From JBBQXK01 sp038251625 (lineage in GTDB: Bacteria; Pseudomonadota; Alphaproteobacteria; Rhodobacterales; Rhodobacteraceae): a DNA stretch of 6,740 bases. Positions 1 through 5,834 of this stretch are shown one piece after another (within the stretch, counting starts at the first letter, position 1; each line of letters opens with the position of its first letter). The notes beneath the pieces were generated by a model. The model was not told the DNA's origin. It saw nothing but the letters and a program-made list of their open reading frames with translations, and did not search any database. The stretch covers positions 1 through 6,740 of the forward strand of contig JBBSBE010000178.1 in the NCBI GenBank assembly GCA_038251625.1. The letters run 5' to 3'. The position numbers were made by a program, and so were the translations under genes.

Positions 1-8
1 CGGGGGTC

Positions 9-31
9 CAAGGGGGGCCCGGCCCCCCTTG
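9..31 (-). terminator. GC-rich hairpin after the dienelactone hydrolase gene, possible terminator
   Basis: A perfect nine-base-pair inverted repeat (CAAGGGGGG at 9-17, CCCCCCTTG at 23-31) with a five-base loop begins ten bases beyond the hydrolase stop codon. The position and strength fit a transcription terminator for that gene. There is no run of T after the stem on the minus strand, so it lacks the classical intrinsic terminator tail. It may act as a weak or Rho-assisted terminator, or only protect the 3' end. The stem is symmetrical and could also serve a gene converging from outside the window. Confidence 0.5.
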
Positions 32-40
32 CCACCGATG

Positions 41-925
<885 letters not shown>

Positions 926-930
926 GCGTG

Positions 931-935
931 CCTCC
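931..935 (-). promoter_or_regulatory. Shine-Dalgarno site that decides the hydrolase start
   Basis: GGAGG on the minus strand sits five bases before ATG 925. The longer reading from GTG 937 would place this site inside the coding sequence, so it argues for ATG 925 as the true start. A further in-frame ATG at 916 is possible but spaced less well. Confidence 0.75.
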
Positions 936-937
936 AC

Positions 938-964
938 TGGCTATGTCGCTGGAAACATAGACCA
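938..964. promoter_or_regulatory. Inverted repeat upstream of the hydrolase gene, candidate operator
   Basis: CTATGT (941-946) and ACATAG (955-960) are perfect inverted six-base arms around an eight-base spacer. TGG (938-940) and CCA (962-964) extend the symmetry with one extra base on one side. The element lies just upstream of the hydrolase ribosome binding site, where a bound repressor would block transcription. It is also locally AT-richer than its surroundings. No regulator gene is visible in the window, so the binding protein is unknown; chance is possible. Confidence 0.35.
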
Positions 965-1083
965 TCCCCGCGCGATCCTGCGCCGTTTGTACCTGACAAT
1001 GCCGTGAACGGCGGCAATCCGGCGATGTGCCGCCTGCGCCGCCGCCCCTGCTGCAAGGGGCACAGGCCCGTCCCCCCGAGGTT

Positions 1084-1132
1084 GGCCACCGGAGCGGCAG
1101 CACCCGTCACGCCCGCGTCTGGCCCGGTGGCC
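1084..1132. repeat. Nine-base perfect inverted repeat with a 31-base loop
   Basis: GGCCACCGG at 1084-1092 is exactly complementary to CCGGTGGCC at 1124-1132. It could fold as a long-loop RNA hairpin on either strand. High GC raises the odds of chance pairing, and I see no recognised RNA family. No T tract follows, so it is not an obvious terminator. Confidence 0.35.
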
Positions 1133-1233
1133 CCTGAGTCGCCGCCGCCACACCGGCCCCGCCCTATATGGTGGGCCGTGCGTTTGCCCCTAGGCGAAAG
1201 GTGGCCTGTCGCGCTATGGTCTGTGGATCAAAG

Positions 1234-1248
1234 CCGGGGCAGCCCCGG
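1234..1248 (+). promoter_or_regulatory. Short hairpin in the likely nrdR leader
   Basis: CCGGGG (1234-1239) pairs with CCCCGG (1243-1248) around a three-base loop, 26 bases before the nrdR ribosome binding site. It may stabilise or pause the leader transcript. It has no U-rich tail and is too small to be a known riboswitch. Confidence 0.3.
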
Positions 1249-1274
1249 ATCATGCGTACGCCCGCCCGGACGGG

Positions 1275-1280
1275 AAGGAG
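1275..1280 (+). promoter_or_regulatory. Shine-Dalgarno site that decides the nrdR start
   Basis: AAGGAG lies seven bases before ATG 1288. The open frame extends upstream to 1168, but that 40-residue extension is arginine-rich and unlike NrdR, whose family begins with MxCPxC. This site therefore fixes the start. Confidence 0.85.
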
Positions 1281-1287
1281 AGCCCCC

Positions 1288-1755
1288 ATGCGCTGCCCGT
1301 TCTGCGGCAATATCGACACCCAGGTGAAAGACTCGCGCCCCGCCGAGGATCACGTCTCGATCCGCCGGCGCCGTTTCTGCCCCGCCTGCGGGGGCCGCTT
1401 CACCACCTACGAACGTGTGCAACTGCGCGATCTTGTGGTCATCAAGACCTCTGGCAAGCGCGAGGATTTCGATCGCGCGAAACTGGAACGCGCCATCCGT
1501 ATCGCCATGCAGAAGCGCCCGATCGATCCCGACCGCATCGACCAGATGATCAGCGGCATCGTGCGGCGGCTGGAAAGCCTTGGCGATACCGATATCCCCT
1601 CGCGCACCATCGGGGATATCGTGATGGAAAGCCTCGCGCGGATCGACACTGTGGCCTATGTACGCTTTGCCAGCGTTTACAAGAACTTCCAGGCCGCCGA
1701 CGATTTTGACCGCTTCGTCAGCGAACTGCGACCCAACGCCACCCCGGAAGAGTGA
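1288..1755 (+). CDS. nrdR: Transcriptional repressor NrdR
   Basis: NrdR is a nucleotide-sensing repressor of ribonucleotide reductase genes; it binds NrdR boxes in their promoters according to which adenine nucleotides it carries. The 155-residue protein has the family's usual length and order. An N-terminal zinc ribbon has Cys3, Cys6, Cys31 and Cys34 (MRCPFCG and FCPACGGRF), with the basic SIRRRRF stretch used for DNA contact. An ATP-cone domain follows, from about residue 49 (LVVIKTSGKREDFD) to about 139 (VRFASVYKNF). The last four bases overlap the ribD start (GTGA), so the two are probably co-transcribed and translationally coupled, an arrangement common in alphaproteobacteria. No nrd target gene is in the window. 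Confidence 0.97.
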   Translation: MRCPFCGNIDTQVKDSRPAEDHVSIRRRRFCPACGGRFTTYERVQLRDLVVIKTSGKREDFDRAKLERAIRIAMQKRPIDPDRIDQMISGIVRRLESLGDTDIPSRTIGDIVMESLARIDTVAYVRFASVYKNFQAADDFDRFVSELRPNATPEE

Positions 1756-2846
1756 CCGGAACCGACGAGGGGCATATGGCCCATGCCCTGCGCCTTGCCG
1801 CGCGGGGCCTTGGGCGAACGTGGCCCAACCCCTCGGTCGGCTGCGTGATCGTGCAGGGCACGCGCGTCGTCGGGCGCGGGTGGACGCAGGCAGGCGGGCG
1901 CCCGCATGCCGAAACCATGGCGCTGGCACAGGCAGGGTTGGCCGCACGTGGCGCTACGGCCTATGTCACGCTGGAGCCCTGTGCCCACCACGGGCGTACC
2001 CCACCTTGCGCCGATGCGCTGGCCGCAGCAGGGGTGGCCCGCGTCGTCACCCCCCTGACCGACCCCGACCCCCGCGTGTCGGGCCGTGGCCACGCAAGGC
2101 TGCGCGCCGCCGGAATCGCCCTCTCCGAAGGTCTTATGGCGGCAGAGGCGACCGCGCTCAACGCAGGGTTCCTCAAGCGGATCACGCAAGGGCTGCCCCT
2201 TGTCACCCTCAAACTCGCCGCCAGCCTTGACGGGCGTACAGCGCTTGCCTCGGGCGAAAGCCGCTGGATCACCGGCCCTGCCGCCCGTCGCGCGGTCCAT
2301 GCGCTGCGGCTTTGCCATGATGCGGTGCTGGTCGGCAGTGCGACAGCCCGCGCCGACGACCCCGACCTAACGGTGCGCGACATGGGCGCCGTGCACCAAC
2401 CCGTGCGCCTTGTGCTTGACAGTCGCCTGACCCACAGCCCGGAAAGCCGCCTTGGCCAGACCGCCCGCGATACGCCCGTCTGGATGATCCATACCAGCGC
2501 CGCCCCGCAGGCGGCACGCGATGCCTGGGCCGCAACCGGCGCGCGGCTGATCGAAGCCACGGCCACGGCGCAAGGCCACGCCGATCTGCCCGCCACCTTG
2601 CGCCTTCTGGCGTCCGAGGGGTTGACGCGCATCCTGTGCGAAGGCGGCGCCACGCTGGCCGCAGCCCTCGTCTGCGCGCGCCTTGCAGATGCGCTGTACC
2701 TTTTCAACGGCGCGGCGCTGCTTGGCGCCGAAAGCCACCCGGCCCTCGGCCCCCTTGGCCTGACCGGCTTGGCCGATGCCCCGCGCCCGCGCCTGATCGG
2801 CACCGAAACGCTCGGCCCCGATACGCTCAGCCGCTACGCGTTCTGA
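1752..2846 (+). CDS. ribD: Bifunctional riboflavin biosynthesis deaminase/reductase RibD
   Basis: RibD performs two cytoplasmic steps of riboflavin synthesis: deamination of the pyrimidinone made from GTP, then NADPH reduction of the ribosyl side chain. The 364 residues hold both domains. The deaminase domain (about 1-145) has the zinc site His52-Ala-Glu54 and Pro76-Cys77 with Cys86 (LEPCAHHGRTPPC). The reductase domain (about 150-364) has TLKLAASLDGRTA at 152-164, GESRWITG, LVGSATARADDPDLTVR and the late CEGGATL motif. The chosen GTG start overlaps the nrdR stop and gives TDEGHMAHAL, matching the family's usual N-terminus a few residues ahead of MxxAL. ATG 1776 has a better ribosome binding site (GAGG at 1767-1770) and is the alternative. 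The usual next riboflavin gene does not follow; a convergent gene does. Confidence 0.96.
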   Translation: MTGTDEGHMAHALRLAARGLGRTWPNPSVGCVIVQGTRVVGRGWTQAGGRPHAETMALAQAGLAARGATAYVTLEPCAHHGRTPPCADALAAAGVARVVTPLTDPDPRVSGRGHARLRAAGIALSEGLMAAEATALNAGFLKRITQGLPLVTLKLAASLDGRTALASGESRWITGPAARRAVHALRLCHDAVLVGSATARADDPDLTVRDMGAVHQPVRLVLDSRLTHSPESRLGQTARDTPVWMIHTSAAPQAARDAWAATGARLIEATATAQGHADLPATLRLLASEGLTRILCEGGATLAAALVCARLADALYLFNGAALLGAESHPALGPLGLTGLADAPRPRLIGTETLGPDTLSRYAF

Positions 2847-2859
2847 CGGCCGGAGGGCC

Positions 2860-3288
2860 CTACCAGTGCCCGGTATTGCCCATGCTGGCCCAGGGTTCCG
2901 CCGAAGGCAGCGCCTCGCCGATCTGCAGCAACTCGACCGAGATATTGTCGGGCGAGCGCACGAACGCCATGCGCCCGTCGCGCGGCGGGCGGTTGATCAC
3001 CACGCCATTGGCCTGCAGATGCGCGCACATGTCATAGATATTCTCCACCCCGTAAGCCAGATGCCCGAAGTGGCGGCTGTCCGAGGGCAGACCTTCATCG
3101 CCATCCCAGTTCCACGTCAGTTCCACAGGGCAGTCGGGCTGGCCGGGGGGGGCCATGAAGACCAGTGAAAACCGCCCGCTTTCGTAATCGTTGCGGCGCG
3201 TCTGCTCCAACCCCATCAGCTTGAAAAAGGCGATCGAGGCGTCAAGATCCTTCACGCGGACCATGGTGTGAAGATAGCGAACTTGCAT
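2860..3288 (-). CDS. gloA: Glyoxalase I-like VOC family protein (probable lactoylglutathione lyase)
   Basis: Glyoxalase I isomerises the hemithioacetal of methylglyoxal and glutathione to lactoylglutathione in the cytoplasm. The 142-residue protein begins MQVRYLHTMVRVKDLD and has two beta-alpha-beta-beta-beta units. All four expected metal ligands can be placed: His7, Glu56 (PVELTWNWD), His76 (HFGHLAYGV) and Glu119 (SVELLQ). Length and spacing fit bacterial GloA closely. The later loop reads SPDNISVEL rather than the common DPDG, and the tail EPWASMGNTGHW goes beyond the E. coli enzyme but looks typical of an alphaproteobacterial subgroup. AGGAG at 3296-3300 lies seven bases before the ATG. 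The gene converges on ribD with 13 bases between the stops, and follows the Slam gene on the same strand after 70 bases; it may have its own promoter. The symbol rests on motif match and is tentative. Confidence 0.85.
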   Translation of the reverse strand: MQVRYLHTMVRVKDLDASIAFFKLMGLEQTRRNDYESGRFSLVFMAPPGQPDCPVELTWNWDGDEGLPSDSRHFGHLAYGVENIYDMCAHLQANGVVINRPPRDGRMAFVRSPDNISVELLQIGEALPSAEPWASMGNTGHW

Positions 3289-3295
3289 AGGGGCG

Positions 3296-3300
3296 CTCCT
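3296..3300 (-). promoter_or_regulatory. Shine-Dalgarno site of the glyoxalase gene
   Basis: AGGAG on the minus strand is seven bases before ATG 3288. It supports independent translation of this gene even though it lies downstream of Slam on the same strand. Confidence 0.75.
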
Positions 3301-3358
3301 GTCGATGATTTGGCATCTATCCTAGCGCATCCACCGCCCGCCGCCACCCGCGAACGGA

Positions 3359-4729
3359 TCAGAAGGACGAGGCGAAGCCCACCGAAAGCCCGATGTTGCG
3401 CGTTTCGAACCGGCTGATGTTCGACCGGGTTTCCTCGGCCGACAGGGTCACCTTGGGCATATAGCCAAAGCGTTGCAGCGCTGGGAAGGCCGCTTCGACC
3501 GAGAGGCCAGCGCTCAGATCCTCGCGCCCGTCGCGGATGCCAAGCAGCCCGATGGAATAGAACGGATAGTCCTTCATCCCCGCCGTTGCCCGCAGGCTCA
3601 GCAAGGCAGGGCCCACCGGGCGCGCGAAATCGTATCCAAGGTCCAGCGTGGCGGCGGTATGTTCGGTGTTCCGCGCTTCCCCCGCCACCCGCTTCAGTGC
3701 CAGGCCGTAGATCAGCTTGTCGCCCGCGTCGCCGATGGAGCGCCCGCCTTCCACCCGCCATGTCAGCGCGTTCACCATACCCGTGTCGCGCCATTGCCGC
3801 TCGGCGCCCAGTGAAACGCGTATCACGCCCTGCGGCGTGGCGATCAGGTGCCAGCCCACCTCGCCGCGCAAATGGTCGCCCAACACTTCGCCGCCGTACC
3901 AGCTTTTGCCCGCTCCAAGCGACAGTTGCAGCGGGCGGAGCAGGGCCTCTGGCTTCCAGTCCAGCCCCGCTGTTGCCTCCAGCACCGCGAAGTTGAAATC
4001 CTTGCCCTCGGCATCCGGCGCAAGGTCCTTTGCATCGTCGGACAGACGGTTTGCGGTGGCATAGGCGCGCAAACCCACCCGTGCGCGCGTCGTGGGCGTC
4101 TCGGGCAGTTTCCAGACAAGCGACACCCGCGCCGCCGCCGTGATGCCCGATAGCGCCTGTGCATCGCCCGACAGCGATCCAAGTGGCAGCGTGCCGTTGA
4201 CCACCAGCGCATCGCCCGAGGCGCCGCCATTCACGTTGGACGTCGGGGTGGCGCTGACATCGATGTTGTAGCTCAGGCGTCGCGCTGCCCGGATACGCCG
4301 GTAATCCGCCGCCGTGCGCGCCGCTGCATCCGCGTTGGGCGCCACATCCGCCGCGCGGCGCAGCCAGAACTGCGCAGCGCCGGGCCGGTTGTCCGCTACG
4401 GCGGCAACGGCGGTGAACCGCGCGATCTCATACCGCAAGAGGGGGGCATCCTTCGCCGCCGCCCAGGCCTCGCGCCCCGCCGTCCGCCCGCGCGCGGGGT
4501 CGCCCAAGGCGGGGGCCGTCGCGGCGATCAGCAAAAGCGCGCGCGGATCCTTGGGGTTGGCCTCCAGCAGCCGCAGGGCCAGCGCATGGGCAAAGGCCAT
4601 GTCGCCCGAAGCAAACGCCTGCTGTGCCAGCGCATGCGCCTGCGGCAAGGTCAGGGTTACCCGGTCGTCCGCCGCCCGCCCGCCACCCGGCGCCAGCGCA
4701 AGCGCCAGCGCGAGGGCCAGCGCCCTCAC
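3359..4729 (-). CDS. Slam outer-membrane translocon (surface lipoprotein assembly modulator)
   Basis: Slam proteins (DUF560 family, type XI secretion) are outer-membrane barrels that move lipoproteins, and some soluble proteins, to the cell surface. From GTG 4729 the protein has 456 residues, close to known Slams. Residues 1-19 form a signal peptide with an alternating Ala-Leu core and a cut after GRA. Residues 24-150 are helical and TPR-like (AHALAQQAFASGD, LRLLEANPKDPRALL, AAQFWLRRAADVAPNA). From about 155 to the end there are alternating amphipathic strands of a barrel, opening with SATPTSNVNGG and closing with a terminal Phe456 (VGFASSF). The late GRED, FGYMPKVTLSAEETRSN and RFETRN segments match the family's C-terminal pattern. 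An upstream reading to 4786 adds 19 residues, hides the signal peptide and overlaps the lipoprotein gene, so GTG 4729 is preferred. It overlaps the lipoprotein stop by four bases (GTGA), and no strong ribosome binding site is seen, which suggests translational coupling. Confidence 0.87.
   Translation of the reverse strand: MRALALALALALAPGGGRAADDRVTLTLPQAHALAQQAFASGDMAFAHALALRLLEANPKDPRALLLIAATAPALGDPARGRTAGREAWAAAKDAPLLRYEIARFTAVAAVADNRPGAAQFWLRRAADVAPNADAAARTAADYRRIRAARRLSYNIDVSATPTSNVNGGASGDALVVNGTLPLGSLSGDAQALSGITAAARVSLVWKLPETPTTRARVGLRAYATANRLSDDAKDLAPDAEGKDFNFAVLEATAGLDWKPEALLRPLQLSLGAGKSWYGGEVLGDHLRGEVGWHLIATPQGVIRVSLGAERQWRDTGMVNALTWRVEGGRSIGDAGDKLIYGLALKRVAGEARNTEHTAATLDLGYDFARPVGPALLSLRATAGMKDYPFYSIGLLGIRDGREDLSAGLSVEAAFPALQRFGYMPKVTLSAEETRSNISRFETRNIGLSVGFASSF
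4691..4723 (-). repeat. Alternating Ala-Leu repeat in the Slam signal peptide
   Basis: Residues 3-13 of Slam read Ala-Leu five times followed by Ala, encoded by imperfect six-base repeats (GCGCTGGCC-like units). It forms the hydrophobic core of the signal peptide. Gain or loss of a unit would change core length without shifting the frame. Confidence 0.7.
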
Positions 4730-5646
4730 GGGGTAAGGGCGCAGAACGGGCCCTCGCCCGCCGTGCCGCAGCGGGGCAGGTTCCACACGCCGAACTCCCA
4801 GATGCCATCTTGGCCGCTGATCGGGTTGATCACCAGCGCGCCGGCAATATCGGTGGCGCCGCCGCCGCCGAAGAGGCCCGCATAGCTGCCGATCGTCTGC
4901 CCGGGCGCGCCTGCGAATTCCACATCGCCAAGGAACCGCCCGTCACTGTCGATGGCCGTGTTCTTCAGCGTGATCGGATCCAGCGACAGCACCGCATTGC
5001 CCGCGTCATCCCGCACCACCCGGTTGTCCACGCCACCTTCCACCAGATCGTTGGTGAACGATCCCGTCATCAGAATGTCGCCATCCACTCGGTAGGGCAC
5101 CGTCGGCCGCAGGCTCGCGGGCAATCCCGGTGTCGTCGTCTGGCCCGGCACGAACACGCCCGCATAGCTGCCCGTATAGCTGAACACGCCCGAGGTTGGC
5201 GCCGAATAGGTGTCGATCCGCAGGAAACTGCCACCGCCAAAGCGATAGTTGAACTGCCCGCCGTCCGACACCGCCGCCGCCTGTAGGTTGCCACGCGCGT
5301 TCTCGGCCACCAGCGCCAGATGCGACCGCGTCAGCCCCGTCTCCTGATAGGTATAGGCCTGATAGCCATCCACATCGAGCGCCGCATTCCGCGTGAAGGC
5401 CGCATTCAGCGGCGACGTACCGGGGCTTTCCAGCACCACGTTCAGCGTACCACCGCCCGAGGGGTTGTAGGTGATCGCCTTCAGGTTCACCGCCACTGCC
5501 GCCGGCACATCGGCCTGGGAACCGCCACCGCCTCCCCCGCCTCCACCGCCGCCGCCGCCGCCACTGCTGCCACCAGCGCCAATGGAACTGCCGTCACATG
5601 CGGCAAGCAGAAACAGCGCCAGGGGCGCAATCAGCTTCATAGTCAT
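4726..5646 (-). CDS. TbpB-like surface lipoprotein, probable Slam cargo
   Basis: This is a 306-residue lipoprotein with a type II signal peptide: MTMKLIAPL, a hydrophobic core and the lipobox LLAAC with Cys17 as the lipidated residue. After the cysteine comes DGSSIGAGGSS and 14 glycines in a row (29-42), a flexible tether. The rest (about 50-290) is strand-rich without clear helices. Its C-terminal half resembles the small beta-barrel domain of transferrin-binding protein B: GVFSYTGSYAGV at 153-164, MTGSFTNDLVEGG, and GSYAGLFGGGGATDIAGALVI, where the family has a similar GxxxGxFxxxxxxxxxG pattern. Cys293 and Cys302 near the end could form a disulfide. The Slam gene follows with a four-base overlap, marking this as its likely cargo. 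The ligand is unknown; hosts outside animals make transferrin improbable, and heme or another nutrient is only a guess. ATG 5640 is an alternative start. Confidence 0.83.
   Translation of the reverse strand: MTMKLIAPLALFLLAACDGSSIGAGGSSGGGGGGGGGGGGGGSQADVPAAVAVNLKAITYNPSGGGTLNVVLESPGTSPLNAAFTRNAALDVDGYQAYTYQETGLTRSHLALVAENARGNLQAAAVSDGGQFNYRFGGGSFLRIDTYSAPTSGVFSYTGSYAGVFVPGQTTTPGLPASLRPTVPYRVDGDILMTGSFTNDLVEGGVDNRVVRDDAGNAVLSLDPITLKNTAIDSDGRFLGDVEFAGAPGQTIGSYAGLFGGGGATDIAGALVINPISGQDGIWEFGVWNLPRCGTAGEGPFCALTP
5521..5562 (-). repeat. Polyglycine-coding trinucleotide tract in the lipoprotein gene
   Basis: Fourteen consecutive glycine codons, of which five in a row are identical GGC (5548-5562) and the others mix GGT, GGC, GGA and GGG. 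At the protein level this is a flexible linker between the lipidated cysteine and the folded domain. At DNA level the pure GGC run may change length by replication slippage, always in steps of three that keep the frame. Confidence 0.9.
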
Positions 5647-5659
5647 GGGAACCTGCTCG

Positions 5660-5665
5660 ATTATA
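5660..5665 (-). promoter_or_regulatory. TATAAT hexamer, possible -10 of the lipoprotein/Slam unit
   Basis: A perfect TATAAT lies 13 bases before ATG 5646 in an otherwise GC-rich region. A perfect TTGACA lies at 5707-5712, but 41 bases away, too far to be its -35 partner. If TATAAT is used, the leader would be only about seven to thirteen bases, cutting into the weak GCAGG ribosome binding site. So this may be a promoter with a near-leaderless transcript, or a chance match. Confidence 0.35.
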
Positions 5666-5761
5666 TGGTTCGTTTTGCCAAGGAAGGTGCCGGGTTGCCT
5701 TGTTTCTGTCAATCTTTGCCGGGCCTTGCCGCCCGCCGTGGTGCAGATATGTCGCGCGCCC

Positions 5762-5791
5762 TTGCCCGCAGATACCAGCATGTCGTAGGCT
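5762..5791 (+). promoter_or_regulatory. Weak candidate thyX promoter
   Basis: TTGCCC at 5762-5767 and TAGGCT at 5786-5791 are 18 bases apart, an acceptable -35/-10 spacing, and lie about 45 bases before the thyX start. The -10 matches the consensus at only three of six positions, so this is a suggestion only. Confidence 0.25.
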
Positions 5792-5834
5792 TCCCCGATA
5801 CCACCCCCACATCTTGAAAAACGCCGAGGCCCGC

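Larger units (their letters stand above)
926..1287. other. Non-coding divergent intergenic region, hydrolase / nrdR
   Basis: These 362 bases separate two divergent genes and must hold the promoters for both. I see no credible gene: the open frames here are arginine-rich and lack recognisable domains. Visible structure: the inverted repeat at 938-964; a GCCCCT/AGGGGC stem at 1044-1061; a perfect nine-base inverted repeat at 1084-1092 and 1124-1132; and a CCGGGG/CCCCGG hairpin at 1234-1248 in the probable nrdR leader. A TATGGT at 1215-1220 could be a -10 element for nrdR, but it has no matching -35. I found no convincing NrdR box. Confidence 0.6.

Noticed and set aside
1081..1115. Resemblance to the signal recognition particle RNA core (CCGGAGCGGCAGCA)
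   Set aside because: The strongly conserved GUCAGG side and the GGAA loop are missing, and the surrounding bases do not pair as in SRP RNA.
1168..1287. Upstream extension of nrdR by 40 residues
   Set aside because: NrdR proteins begin with MxCPxC, and a good ribosome binding site precedes ATG 1288. The extension looks like translated leader.
2847..2859. GGCC-GGAG-GGCC mini hairpin between ribD and the glyoxalase gene as a two-way terminator
   Set aside because: Only four base pairs and no T run; too weak to call.
3252..3794. 180-codon minus-strand frame overlapping Slam and the glyoxalase gene
   Set aside because: It is in another frame of two well-supported genes and has the Arg/Gly-rich make-up of a shadow frame.
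5641..5690. Heat-shock sigma-32-type promoter (CTTGGC then CCATAT) upstream of the lipoprotein
   Set aside because: The two elements are only about eight bases apart, whereas this class needs roughly 13-15.
5700..5834. Longer thyX reading frame from 5700
   Set aside because: The extra residues do not resemble ThyX, and ATG 5835 has a well-placed GAGG.
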